Of a stretch of DNA of 64,000 nt, positions 46,451 through 60,281 are shown piece by piece. Location: the NCBI RefSeq assembly GCF_014905175.1, contig NC_057790.1:6758001-6822000 (forward strand), read 5' to 3'. The notes below the pieces were generated by a model. It had not been told where the DNA came from, did not search any database, and saw only the letters and a program-made list of their open reading frames with translations. Position numbers and translations under genes: made by a program. Positions within the stretch are counted from its first letter, which is position 1. Each line of letters begins with the position of its first letter. The stretch is from Aphidius gifuensis. Lineage: Eukaryota; Arthropoda; Insecta; Hymenoptera; Braconidae.

Positions 46451-49400
46451 TTACTTTCCTGGATATTTAGAAATATTAAGTGATGCATTAGATGAATGAA
46501 ATCTTCGTGCAGGTGCTGGACTAGCTGGTGCTGATGGTGATGGTCCAGTTGGTGTTGTAGGTTTTGATCCTCTTCTGCTACTTCGTCTCATTGATGAAAA
46601 TGGACTAGTACCTCTATTAACATGTTCATGAGCATATAAAAGTATTCCAATATCACGATTACCAGCTTCAAGTGCAATTTTTAATGCTGAACTACCATCA
46701 ATATCAACAATTGATGAATCACAATCAGTATGAGCTAATAAAAGACGTACAATATCAACATGTCCATGTTCAGCAGCACACATTAATGCTGTACTACCAT
46801 CTTCATCTTGTATATTAATAGCAGCACCAGCATCTAACAATAATTTTGTCATATCTTTACGACCATGTGATACTGCTAACATCAATGCAGTTTGTCCATG
46901 CTACAAACAAAACAAAATAAATTCAAGATCAATTATAAATTATTAAATATAAAAAATTAAAAGACATACCAATTTTGCTCTTATATTAACATCAGCCATT
47001 TGAAATAATCTATTTGCAACTGATGAATGAGTTGAATTTTTAACTTCAGCCAGTGCTGCCAACATAACAGCAGTATAACCAGCAATATTTGCTTTATTAA
47101 TATCACATACTTTTGAATCTAATAATATTGATACAACATCAAAATTACCATGTGATACAGCATAATGCATTGCTGTATTACCACTTGTATCAGACATATT
47201 TACAATATGTTCAAGTAAATAATTTGAATACTCCTCAAAACAATCTAAATAATCTTCAACATCATGAGGATTTGCTGTTGCTGTACTTGATATTTTAAAC
47301 CATTCTTGTTGTATAACATTTATTGCATTTTTAGTTTGATTTGATATATTTTTATTTGGTGATTTTTTAAGATTATCATTTAATACTTTAATTGCTGCAC
47401 GCATTTCTTTTGTTGGTTCATTTTTAATACGTAATTTATCACGTATTGGCTCAAATGATGTTTCTGGTTGAGATTTTTTTTCATCATTTAACATTATTTT
47501 ATGTTCTGTTGTTGATATATTTTTAGATTCTTTTTTTTCAACATGTATTTCTTCTGTTGTTTCTGTCTGTTGTTGATGTCTAAAAATAAAATTAGCTTTA
47601 TTATAATATATTAACAAAAAATTATTATAATAAATTTACCCGTTATTATTAATTTTGATGATTTCATTTTTTTTACCAAGATGGTTTAATTGTTGCTGTT
47701 GAAGCATTGATTTTAATACGTCACAGATTTACCAACAAAAAAAAAAAAAAAAATACAAACCAAACTAAACACTGATCATATTCAATGATTTATAAATTTA
47801 TATATTATATTAACTTTTAAAATAAACAGCTTTTTATTAACAATAAAAACATAATTATTATTTAATAATTAATAACAAAAAATAATTATTGCTTCATGAA
47901 AAGTTACAACTAAAATAAATATATTATTTCTTTTCAACGCAAGCGCCCTTGCTTGATAATTCCACTGAGTTTATTTTGTTGTCAACGAAATTTATAATAA
48001 TAATAACAAACAAAAAAGGGATGAATGTACACGTTAATATTTGCAGCTGTTACATTTGCGCAATAGTTTTTACCCCCTCAATCCAAGCTCATTCAACCCC
48101 TCGCATAAACAAAAAATAAAATACTTACTTGTTATTTGAATTGTATGTATCTTTATTATCAGCATCATAACGAATAATACCAGTTGGAATTTTAGTATAT
48201 GTATCTTGTCGTTTAAATTGTTTTCTAACATCTTGTAAATTATTTAATAATATATTTGATGGTCTTGGTATTTTTGATGTTATTATTTGACTTGTATTTT
48301 GTACATCATTAATTTTTTCTTCATCATTTATTAATTTTTTATTTGTATTATCAATATAATTAAAACAATTATTATTATCTAATTGTTTTGCAATTGATTT
48401 AATTGTTTCTTTACAATTATCACAATAATTTGCAGCACATGATATTTCAATATGTGATTTTAATGAATCACCAACTGATACATCAATGTATTTTTTTTTC
48501 ATTGGTGATGTACCAAATTCACGTTTTTTAGGTAATAAATCGGATGTATCAGTACTTTTAATATTTGTTTTAATTAAATTATCAACACCAATACCAATTG
48601 ATTTCATTGTTTTTTTTTTAACAATATTTTTATCACCATAATTAAATGAATGACTACGTAAATTCATTGAATTAAGTGATATTGATTGTATTGATTGTAC
48701 TGGATCTGGACCAATTCCAATTGTTCTTGTACCTGGTGGGGTTATAACATCAGTACCAATTTCACATGTTCTTGGTTTAACTGTTATTCCAACATTTGTA
48801 CGCATTTTAAATGGTTCAGTAACTTGTATTTCTTTATTTTTCATTTTTATTTTTTTTATAAATTCATCATTATCACATTGTGTAGATTTAATTGATGAAT
48901 TTTTTTTAATTATTACATTATTATTTTTGTATAATTTAATATGATTTTCAATATCATCATTTGTTTTAATATCGTTTAATTTTAAATCAGTTGTTGTACC
49001 AAAATTACGTGTATTTAATTTTTTAATATCAATTGTTGGTAATATTTCTTCAAATAAATAATCACTACGTGATAAAATTTGTTTTTTAATTAATGGTGAA
49101 TCTGTATTTGTTGAAAAATCTTTTGAATTACATTTATTTGGCCATATATTATCAACTCTCATTGGACCAATTTTTAAATCAATTTTTGGTATTTCTTTTG
49201 ATAATATTGATAAACTTGACATGTCATTTATTGTTGCAAATTTTGTACTTAAATTATTACATGTTTTTTTTTTATTTTTATTTAAATTATTTTCGTCTAT
49301 ATTTAAAATTGTTAAATCAATATTTTTATTTATTGGTGTACTTGTAACCATACCAACATCACGTGTTCCCACCTTAAACAATAAAATTAAATAATATAAA

Positions 49401-52400
49401 TTTTTTTTTTTTGCAATTTGTTTCTTACAATGTAATAATTAACACATGTTTTTTTTTCAGTTCAGAAAGTTAGAAAGTCTTTAAATAGAGCGTGTATTTA
49501 AAGAGTGCATTTGTTGACACGTAATAAATTTAAAAAAGTTTTTTTTTTAGTTTTAATTACCTGTTGATGAGATATACCAACATCCCTTGTTGCTACTTCA
49601 CACATAACACCCATATCTCTTGTTTCACATGGACTTTTAATTGTTGCTTTATCATTGTTTGATTGATTATTATGAAAACGATAATTTATTTCGTCATTTA
49701 ATCGTGTTCTATTGAAACCTTCAACGAGTCTTTGCAAAATTCTTTTTTCTTCTTTCAATACTGATACTTGAACCTGGATATTTTTAATTAAACATTAATT
49801 ACTATAATTTAAAAAAAAAAAATTATACCGTCAATGAAAAATAAGACAAGTTTATTTTACCTGCAGCATTGGAATTGCTTTAACTTGTTCTTCAAGTTCA
49901 CGCATTCGTTCTAATGATGCTGCCATTTGGTCTCTAATATTCTGTAAAAAAAATTTTTTTCATTATAAAAATATGCTGTAATTGTTGGCCAATGGTCAGG
50001 TATTTTTTTTTTACATACATGAAGAGTACCAGTACTGAGATTTGAATTTCCACTTGCAATACTTGCACTGTCAAAGTCAGTGGATATGTCTCCATGAGCT
50101 GGAATTTGTATTGGACTTGTCGTGTGTGTTCCATCTAACAAAGAAATAGTAAATATTGTTAATTAATAGAACACGAAATATTATGAAAATAAATTATTAT
50201 TTTTATTCATGGAAATTGTTTGCAATATGAGACAATACTTTTACGTAATTATTATATTTTTTAAATTAATAATCAACAAACAAATCAGTAAAATGTTGCA
50301 TGAGCAAATAAAATTTTTCTGCACGACAATGTGTACATATAATTTTTAAAAAAATATTATTTTTATTTAATGTATTTTCATGTTTAACTGAGTAATAAAA
50401 ATTATCGAAATATAAAATATTCGAAATATTTCTTTGAGAGAAAAATTAGAAACAGAGAGAAAAAAAGAAAATTAAAAAAATTTCGATTCGAGAAAGTCGT
50501 TTTAATTTATTTATAATTTCTCATCGCGTGAATTGAAAAATATATTAATTCATTTTTAATAATAAAAGTAAATAAAAAAAAGTATAATTTATCATATAAA
50601 TATTGTTCCAACAATTAAACAAATATTTTTTATAAATAAATTATTAAAAAATAGATTTTTCGTTTATTTTTAAAAAGAGCAGTTTTCATTTTTTAATTGC
50701 GGATTTTTTATGTTTAAATAATTTTTGTAGTAATATTTAATTTATAATTCATATGATTAGTGAATAAATTAATAAAAAATTATTCTTGACCGGAGATGAA
50801 ATGAACAAGTATTTTTGTAGTTAAATTTTTCCCCCCTGTAATTGACGAGATTGGAATACTAAGAGTCAATCATCACCTCGTACGTGTCATCATCAAAGAC
50901 ACGTACATTACAAAATAAGTATCTATGGATTTAACACCATCCTGTTTTCCATCATCAAGACCAATGTAACATTTAATTTTACAATAACACGTTGTCAATA
51001 TTACATATACAAAAAATTTCGAATTAATAATTTTAAAAAAAAAAAATCCTTTTACACTGAAATTACAAGAAAAAAACAGTTGTATTTTTATTTAAAAATA
51101 ATGTAAAAATATCAGTTGTAATGTTTAATTTTTAATTAAGTAAACAATTTAAATTTTTTTGAAATATATTAAATTGATAAGACAGGTCTGATGATTATTT
51201 ATTTACTGTCAACTTGTTATTTTTTTTTTCCTTTTCTTTTATTTATTTTTGAATGTCAAACTCATGCGTCTATTTTTTATCTACAACATGATTATTCTTA
51301 TCATCATCTTATTACGTTATTTATTAACAAACTCAAATAATATTCAAGTTATAATGTTATAATTATTTAAACAATAATTCGAAAACTAAATAACAAAACT
51401 TACAGTGTTTTTTCTTTATTTTTCTTGATGGAAGTAAACGCTTCATAAGAAAATTTTTAATTCCCATATTAAAACTATTATTATATCAATAAATAATTTA
51501 TTAATCTTGTGACAATTAACATTAAGTTAATTAATTTTATCTTATTATATTTTTTTTTCTTATTTTTCAAACACTAATGTCAATTGGCGCGTAAATTTCT
51601 TTGTTGATTTCAACACTTATTTTTAACTTTAAATTAACTCAAATATAAAAAAAAAAAATTAAATAAAAAAAACTTATTTTTATTAATAAAATTTAATAAT
51701 TATTATTATTTAAAAAGTACTTATAACAGTTTTGAGACAAAAGAGTCTATAAATAAAAAATAAAATTGAATCGAAAGAGAAAAAAAAAAATTCACGACAT
51801 ATTTAAAAACTCGCGAATCTAATTTTATAAAAATTCACAAATAACTTTCACTATGTTAATTTTAAAAAAAAATATATGTATATCATCAAAAATACACTTA
51901 ATTATTTTTTAGATAATATTATAACTGAATACTTGATATCAGTCAGATGGTTATTATCATCAAAACTTGAAACTCGTTTTTATCACAATTAAAATTTTTC
52001 GTTACATAAAATTATGTTGTTTCATTTGTAATTTTTCTCCATTAATTATTAATAATACTTGTATTTAAATGGTTTATTGTTATTTAAGTCGTTCGTATTA
52101 AATTCGTTTAAATTTTATATGAAAATAGTACGAGTTGTTTTGTCGTTGCCAGACCGTGTTTGACTGTTATTCATCGTCAACACGAAAGAGATCAGACCCA
52201 CGAAGAAGCCACTATATAACGCAATCGAGATATAAAATATAGAAGGGGCAATTTAATATATCACTACTATATTATCACAAAATATTATTAATTATTAATT
52301 ATTATTATTTATAATAATTTTTTATTAATTTAAAATGATGAAATAATGGGATTTTTTATTTATATAAAAATGTCAATTTTAATCTGTCTTTTATTTAGTT

Positions 52401-55400
52401 AATAATAATAATAATAAATTGTAGTAAACAACTTCAGATGATTGATTTGTTTAAAAAACAAAAGAAAATAAAAAAATATTATATTTGTATTTAATATGAG
52501 TTATCAATTGTTATATAAAAAAAAAAAAATTGATAAATAATTCCAACGAAAAATCTGGATCATTTTTTTCCTTTTTTTTTTTTAATATTTAATTGAAGTC
52601 GTTGTTTTTTTTTTGTTGGTAATATTGTTTAATGTTTTTTGTTTATTGTATTGTGTACTTTATGATAGAATTTTTTTTTTTTAATTATTTGAGAATTTTT
52701 AAGGTGTAACAGTTGTGTAGAAAAACGGTCGGTCAACAGGTGCATGGAGAACAGGCCATATGTGAAGACTGGTCGTTGCAAGGTTGCTACTATAATCGAT
52801 CTCGATTAGAATTATTAAAACAGATGTTTATTAATAATTTAGTTTAATAATTTATAAATAAATAAATAGTAATTATTACGTGCTTTGTTGAAAAGAATAT
52901 TCAAATATTAACAAAGAAAAAATCAAAATGTTTTGAGTATTTTTTGAATAAAATTATTGTTTGTTTGTTTATTTGTTTTTTTATTTATTTATATTTAATC
53001 GATCAACATGACGTATCAATAAATCAACATGACGTACGTAAAACTATTTACAAAAATATATTTTTCATTTTAAAATTAATATGTTTACTCAATTTTTTAA
53101 ATAAAAATTTGTAAAAAATTTTCTAAAATATTTTTTCGTCAGCTGGTTTTTAAATTAATTCCATACTATAAAATTTGAATAAAATGAAAAATTAAATTTC
53201 ATTAATTAGTGTATTTTAAGAGTATATTAATCGTGTAAAAAAATTGATATTCTATTTTATTATTTAAAGGTCACAGTAATCGTTTCCCGTGACGAATAAT
53301 TATATTTTTTTTTTTTGCGTTTCCCTCATAATTACACATTATGACGAATTGTATTAATCTACGGGCGACAAACAATAACGGTATATTTAAAAAAAGAAAA
53401 CAAAATTATCATAATTTTATTGGTGATTTTAAAACAGTATATATATTAATTTTAAAAGCAAAAAATTTCGAATAGTTATTGTCTCATCAACAACATATAC
53501 ACTCAAAAAACAAATAAAAATTTCTATTCATTTTGATTGAATGGCTTCAATATAATAGCTCCAATTAAATCACCAATTCATCCATAATTTATTTGTAATA
53601 ATACTGAAAATTATAAACTTATAAAATTTAAGAAAGCCAGTAGTAATTGAATTCAAAACAATCGATGCTCATCGAAGCACACGATGACTTTCCAAGTTTC
53701 AACGGTGAAGATTAATTAAAAAAAAAATAATCCAATTCATATTTGAAAAAAAAAAAAAAAATAAACCAAGTTTTAATAAACAAATAGCGGTAATAAAAAC
53801 TAAAAATAATAATAATTATTATTATGTTAACGGAGTAAATAACAGTTGTCTATTAAAATTTATTATTTTTATAATTTATGATCAACGTAAATGAAATTTT
53901 GCAAATATTTTAGTCAATTGAATTTCGATGATATACAGGTTTTAATATTAACAAACAAGAATATTATTATCGACACATGTATTTTATATATTTTTTTTTT
54001 TTTTTTTTATATATTTAAATTGTGAGGTAACGGAAACAGGTGGTTCCAGCTATACGCACCGATGATTATGGTCTACGGACTTTGCTGAACTTTTCAGTTA
54101 AAAACCAGCTTATATTTTTATCCCTCATCGTTAAGTCATCATCCCTCGATTTAAAAAAATTCATTTTAAATTATAAGACAAGTGTATATATGCACTGTAT
54201 ATATTGTAAGACAGGAAGAAGAGTAACGAGATGCTAATCTATCTAGATTACAAGTGAGTTGATTTATCTTGTAGAGGTTTTATTATTTTTTTTTTTTTTA
54301 TTTTAACTTTAATTTATACCCTACGTGGAATAATAATTTTTGTTATGATTAAAATCAACTGATGAATTTTTTTTTTATTGCAAATAATGGCGGTGCATTT
54401 TTTAGCGTATGGATTTTTTGTTTTGTATTATTTTTTTTCATGAAAAAGGACTTTTTTTTACAGAAGATTTTTGAAATAAACTCTGTATTTTTTTGGATTT
54501 AAATCTTTGGATTTTTGAGATTTTTTAAATGGCAATTTAGAAATATTAAATTTATAAAAATATATTTTAAAAAATTTGTAAAGAATGTTTGTATTTTTTT
54601 TTAATAATATAGATAAAACTAGTTCAACAGTGAGAGTTGCGAAATAATGGAAAAAAAATATTGCTATGTGAAAGATTTGATCTCGAATGAATCACATTTT
54701 TTATTTGTTATTTAGTACAGATGTTGACAGGTTAAACCGCGAGAAATAAAATTAAAATATTTAAAAAAAATACACAATACAAAAGACAATACCGTTTCCA
54801 TTATCTCTACCTGTATATTTGTTAAATTTTTATTATTTTATTTTTCAAACGCGTGAGATTTTCCCGCAAATAATTTTTTTTTATTTTTTAAATATTTTTC
54901 ACATAGTGTAAAGAAAATAATAAAAAATAAATCCATAAAATTTGTTGACTTTTTTTACTCGTTAAATTATAAAATAAATAAAAGTTAAAATTTTTTTTTT
55001 TTTTAAATATAAATAATTTAACTAGAATAAAATACGTCATTTGTCCAAGTTTTAATAATTTTTAATTTACCATAAACAGTAGAATAAAAATAAAATATTT
55101 TTATAATTACGATGATATTATTTTCAATGAAATAAGTTGAATAAAATCTTGCGGTTGAGATGAAAAAGAAGGTGAAGTAGTAATTAGAGTGATTAACTAA
55201 CATGTGCATGAAATCATAGCTATTTATTATTTCCACATTGGGATTTAATCGTTCGTATTACTTTTAACTAAACGTATCACCTTGTATGACGATTAATTAA
55301 TTACCTTATTCTATTTTTATTTATTAAATATATAATTTCAATCATCAAGATATATATTTAAAAATAATAAAAAATTTTTTTTTTTTACAAACCTGTAAAA

Positions 55401-57769
55401 TTTTCTGGCTGTAATTTTGATTCATTAATTTTTTTTGGCTTTGATAGACGTTTTAGGGTAGCTTCAAAATCACCAACAACATCACTTAAATCCAGTGCTG
55501 CTGAGTGTTGATTATAATTATCATAATTTGATTTGTTATTTTGACCAGGTCTTGGTAGAGTCATTACTCTATTTTCATGTGAAAATTTATCTTGAGATAC
55601 TTCTGATAGTTCATGTTCAAAATCAGATAGTGGATCAACCTGAAAAATTGTAATTTATATTTTAATTAATTGAATTAAAAGGTTTTCATGATTTTTTAAT
55701 ACTAAGAGTGAGACAACATTTTTTTTGTCTTTTTCGCACTCATAGAAATATTGTGTTTGAAAAGTCTGAAAGTATATATAACTCTTATATAGACATAACA
55801 CTTTTCAATCATTATTTTTATTTTTAAATATTTCAATTGTATTTAAAATAATAAAACTACTATTACCTTTTTTTTTCATTCAAAATTCAAATACATCTTA
55901 ATATAAAAATCCATGTCTTTATTAGTACATAGTCTTAATGATAAATCATAAAACCTGTATTAAGGGGTTTCGTTGATTTTTTAAAACAAAGAGTGAGACA
56001 ACATCTGTTTCCTCTGTTTTTTGTCTTTTTCGCACTCATAGAAATATTGTGTTTCTAAAAGTCATCCGCAAGAGGTCTCTAGTGATTTTTCGATAATTCC
56101 TCATAAAAATCAATTTTTTCATACTTTAATTATTAATTGTAAAAAAACTAAGCTCCAAATCTCTTTTATTTTTTTTCCATACGTTTTATTTTGTCTCATT
56201 TTATAACCCGATAGTTTTTTTTCACGATGTCATATTGTCGATTAGAGATATTGGTATTTTAATGGACTTTTTTTTGACAAAAACTCGCATTCTCCATAAG
56301 AGCCCATGTTAAAAGTTGTCAACTTTGAAAATTAATAAAAAAATAACGAGCTTTCAAACAATTACCAAAAAATTACATAAAATGTATTAGTATTTCAAGA
56401 ATCTACTGTATAAATTTCAAATCATTTTCATATTCGGAAAAAAATCAACGAAATCCCTTAATGAGATAATAGATTAAATTAATTTTTAATATTTTGTTTC
56501 TTACCAAGCCAAGTAAAATTTCCATTGATTGACATTGTCTACGTCGTTCACGTTTTTTACGTCTTTCAATTGTTGATTTATCACCAGCACTATCAGCAGC
56601 AACAGCTTCACAATATTCAACAAAATCCAAATCAATATGATAACCATAAGGACAACAGTTACATTTTGAGCCAGTTGGTGTTGTACCAGATCCAGAATTG
56701 TAAATTTGTTTTCCCACTGTAGTACAAATTAAAAAAAAATAAAAAAAATTTAATTCATTTTAAATTGTGTAAAAAATATTTGCTAAAAGTCTGAAATAAA
56801 AAATGTAAAATAAAGAAAAATATAAAATGCAAGAATGAAAAATTCTTGCTTCATTGTTAAATCATGATGAAAAAAAAAAAAAAAAACTTGGAATCGATTG
56901 AAAAAGGTAATATAGTGTTTGTTATCATAAACATGTATCTTTTGACTTAATGGACGATTGGTTGGCCCCATTAAAACATAAGATAAAGATGTTAATTCAC
57001 ATGTTCTATTCTTCTGTCAACTAAACCGACAAATGTTTTTAAAATATTGCCAATTAATTTAACAATTTTTTATTTAGTATATATGTTGAATTATAAGTTT
57101 CTTGTTGGCTCAATGTCTGGCACTATTTGTGACATGATATCTTATATTTGCAAACATAAATTTTATATATTTTATATTTGTCTATATACATGTGGTTTTT
57201 AGAATTTTAGTGATATAAATTTTCATGTTTTCACGCGAGGTTAATGACCAATTTCATGATGATGATAATAAATATAATTGGCTTGTATCCAGCTTAAGTT
57301 TATAATAATTTTACCAAGAAAATTTATTTGTCATTTTCATGCAAGTATCATCATCATCATCATCATGCTTGCATATTATTTGCAAGTCGTTACGCCTGCC
57401 AGATTAAGAGCCTTTTTTGCACCGCTTTTGATATTTTATTTAATTTTTATTACTATTATTTTTAGCAATAAAATTTTGTTTGTTTAAATTCATAAATTTA
57501 TCATCACTTAGTTTATAATTAAATAATTTTTTTATCATTTCTTTTGGCATATTTAACAAATGAATTTTTTTTGTAATTTTAATGATATATTTGTAACATG
57601 TTTAGAGCGAGTTAAAAAACAGGTGTGTCTTGTGTAAAACTGTGTGGGTAAATTAGCAATATTTATAATAGAAAAAAAAAAAAAAGTATTAGATTTTATA
57701 GAATTGAATTTGTAACGGTTGCCTACCGTTTCCGTTGAAAATACGGGGTGAGGATACGGTCAGTGCCAT
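46451..57769 (-). CDS. Kank: Kank, KN-motif and ankyrin-repeat protein
   Basis: Nine coding exons, 57769-57727, 56716-56505, 55639-55393, 50134-50019, 49941-49861, 49773-49561, 49372-48129, 47579-46970 and 46900-46451, give 1071 aa in phase. Kank proteins link integrin adhesions to the cortical microtubule complex. The first exon encodes MALTVSSPRIFNGN; the second carries the talin-binding KN motif 'YGYHIDLDFVEYCEAV' and a basic 'RRKKRERRR' segment. A short coiled coil ('SLERMRELEEQVKAIPMLQ') follows. Exons 6-7 hold recurring T-R-[DNT]-[VMFI]-G motifs in disordered, Asn/Lys-rich sequence. Exons 8-9 encode C-terminal ankyrin repeats ('GNTAMHYAVSHGN', 'GQTALMLAVSHGR', 'GSTALMCAAEHGH') and a Ser/Pro tail. 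The intron 50135-55392 is over 5 kb. Two alternative first exons are possible. Confidence 0.9.
47643..47708 (-). CDS. Possible alternative Kank first exon (short isoform)
   Basis: ATG 47708 opens MLQQQQLNHLGKKNEIIKIN... and ends with GG before a GTAAAT donor, leaving the same phase as the normal exon ending at 48129 (AA|GTAAGT), so both can join the exon at 47579. Upstream in frame there is a stop and no usable AG acceptor, favouring a first exon. It would give an isoform containing only the region just before and including the ankyrin repeats. Confidence 0.5.
50142..55392. other. Large Kank intron
   Basis: AT-rich intron with a few less-AT islands: about 50830-50990, 52140-52240, 52720-52810 and 54040-54245. 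The island at 52140-52240 may contain the internal promoter. Frames here are short and unconvincing; the island at 54040-54237 has one open plus-strand frame without recognisable features. Confidence 0.4.
51404..51467 (-). CDS. Possible alternative Kank first exon (lacking KN motif)
   Basis: ATG 51467 opens a basic peptide (MGIKNFLMKRLLPSRKIKKK) and ends in phase 1 at a GTAAGT donor. The normal upstream exon (55393) also ends in phase 1, so both can join the exon at 50134. If used as an internal exon it would bring in a stop, so it makes sense only as a first exon. A TATATAG word near 52215, upstream on this strand, could serve a promoter. Such an isoform would lack the talin-binding KN motif. 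Confidence 0.5.
55675..55770 (+). mobile_element. 5'-end fragment of a TTAA-flanked MITE
   Basis: Starts at TTAA (55675) and runs through a GAGTGAGACAACA...TTTTTCGCACTCATAGAAAT block that is also present, better preserved, in the element at 55960. Only the left end is recognisable. Confidence 0.55.
55960..56461. mobile_element. piggyBac-type MITE
   Basis: About 500 bases bounded on both sides by TTAA (55960-55963 and 56458-56461), the target of piggyBac transposases. Inside are terminal inverted repeats: GGGGTTTCGTTGATTTTTT at the left and AAAAAATCAACGAAATCCC at the right, differing by one base. It has no transposase frame, so it is non-autonomous. It sits in a Kank intron, with its right end 44 bases from the end of the KN-motif exon. 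Confidence 0.75.
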
Positions 57770-59938
57770 TTCGTCAGGATATTTTTTCAGCTTCCTTATT
57801 TAAAAATTCATCATTTGTAAAACTGCAACAAAAAATATCATAACAATTTAATAAATAATATTAGCACATTAATGTATTAAAAATAAAAATAATTTAATTA
57901 GTTATTAGACAATTAAAATTCTTAAATTTTTTCTTTTTTTAGGCAAATGATTTTTAATTGGTTACAGTATGTCATACAAGGGTGTCATGAAAAAAAAAAT
58001 GAAGAAAAAAATAAAAAGATAAATAATGAAACTCATATAATACATTAATATTTTTAAAAAAATTTTAACGCCCATGGGTATTTTTTTTTTTTCAGGGTAA
58101 ATGTCACACAGAGTGTCTAATTTCGTATACCGGATTTCTGGTCTGACGATAATAATTTCTCCCTCAGCTATCACTCAAAAATTATCATTTGAAAAAAATA
58201 AATAATTTAATTTAAATTTTAAATCAAAATAAATAATATTTTTTAACAAAAAATTTCACGCTCTTTTATGCAATTATATTAGCATCAATCATTTAAATTT
58301 TCACAAAAAAAAAATACAAAAAAAATTATATAAAATGCACAAATTCACGTACATAATAATAATAATTTTTACCTTAAATTTAAAATTATAAATAGTAAAT
58401 GATTCTCACGATATTGTAAAGTTAAAAATAGAATATATATATATATTTTTTTTTGAGTTTAAATAATTTTTAAAAACTGCGTAAATTGGACATAAAAAAG
58501 CCAGGTCAAAATCGTGTGGCCTGTGAAAAATTTTATAAACCTTCACCATGTCGTGATCATTCCAGCCAACAAACTAAAATCACCGACAAAGTATTATGTA
58601 GCTTTAAGATAGTTACTACTTACAAACAAGACTCACGTATACACATTTAAAATTAACATCGTCACATGTCTCTTAAGTTTGAATGGGAAAGTAAATTATC
58701 TGTACATTGAGTACATACTAATAACTGAATAATAAAAAATTCATGTAATGATTTTAGATAAATGCATCAATTCACTGACATTTGTTGATTTGTTAAATTA
58801 AAAATAATAATATAAATTTTATTGACAAAAACAACAACGATCTTTACTATTTTCATGTGATTTTTTTGGAAAATAAAATAACGAATTGAGTATTATTTAA
58901 AACAAGGCAATATGATGGAAAAAAAATTCAAGGATTTAGCTTTTTATGCTTGTATGAACACGGTTGACTAACTTGTTATTACAATCGTAGCTAAATCGAT
59001 GAAATACAACGCTAATCTATATACTTTTGATAAGATAATACTTATCGAAATTATCGGAAAATTATTTCGTTTAATAACATCTATGTTATTAATATTTTTT
59101 TAAAGTAGAAGCTGGTTATTTTTGTCATGGAAATAGGAGGTAAATTAACACATGCTTAAAACAAAATAAGTTATTTGACATGTTGATGGGCTCAAAGGGA
59201 ATACATCATTTGAAAAAAAAAATTATATTAATGGGGAAAATACAGAATGTATAGACAAAACATGAGAATTGTAATTTGCAAGAGTTAAGCAATTAAAAAT
59301 ATTTTTTTTTTTTTTTTTTGTTTTGAATTCTTTGGATATATTTGGCTTTTGAAAAATAATTTTAATGAGTTTTCAGAGTTTGTTTAAAAATAAATAGATA
59401 AAAATAAAAAATGACAAAAAAAAAAATAATAATGAGAAAATTTAATAGAAAATAAATTTCTTTTAATATTCGAAATTATTTTTAATATATTTTTTATAAT
59501 TTTTTTGTTTTTATTTATACAAAATGAGTAATTGAAAAATAATAAAATTATTTTTGTTTAAATGATATTTTTCTTGTGTTCTAAAAATAATTTTTTCTAT
59601 TTTTTTTTTTTTTAAATTTGAAACAAGTCATACTGATATTTTACCATTTGTATTTTTATCGAAATAAAAATCCTCATGTCAATGTCATAATTTTCTTTCA
59701 CTGTAAAAACAATAATTTTTTTTTTTTCAAATTATATTATATTTATACATTTGACGTATTTAATTTGTGTCAAAATATTATAGAAATTTACTAAAAAAAT
59801 ATATTAATTTGTTCTTTATTTTCTTTATGAATTTTTTATTAAAAAAAATATAAAAAATTATTATCAAAAAACTGCATTTAAATAGCCATAATTTTTTTCT
59901 AAGCTATTATTTATTTTTTCAATTTTAAAACTCACAAT

Positions 59939-60209
59939 CAGTAGAAATTCACAAAAAAATATATTTTACTTCTTTAAGATGTCTTTTAATTAACGGATAT
60001 TTCAGAAATACTGTGCAACAAATATTTATTGTAAAAAAAATTGTTTAAACTTTTAAAAAATTTTAACTTCATAATTTTTCACTGCAGGTCTTTTTATTTT
60101 CAATATTTTTTTTTCACAATAAATATTTGTTGCACAGTATTTCTAAAATATCCATTGAATAAAGGACATTTTGAAAAAGTAAAATATTATTTTTCGTGGA
60201 TTTCTACTG
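59939..60209. mobile_element. Foldback MITE with 94-bp inverted repeats
   Basis: The element starts CAGTAGAAATTCAC and ends GTGGATTTCTACTG. Its arms (59939-60032 and 60116-60209) are about 94 bases and pair well throughout, including CTGTGCAACAAATATTTATT. A loop of about 83 bases separates them. AT dinucleotides flank both ends. It is missing from the paralogous site near 63318, which proves insertion (or deletion) after the tandem duplication. The CAGT ends recall Tc1/mariner-type elements, but that is only suggestive. Confidence 0.8.
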
Positions 60210-60264
60210 ATGCATTTGTTTATAACAATAATAAACAATAAACACTTTAGAAATTATGGATACA

Positions 60265-60281
60265 GGCGCGCGTAGCGCGCC
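60265..60281. repeat. GC-rich perfect palindrome
   Basis: GGCGCGC, a three-base loop GTA, then GCGCGCC: seven perfect base pairs of pure GC in DNA that is otherwise strongly AT-rich. It is followed by CAATGTGCTCG. It lies in the segment missing from the tandem copy. Confidence 0.7.

Noticed and set aside
49093..49347. Plus-strand hydrophobic ORF within Kank exon 7
   Set aside because: Complement of Asn/Lys-rich coding sequence; such frames become Leu/Tyr-rich by composition.
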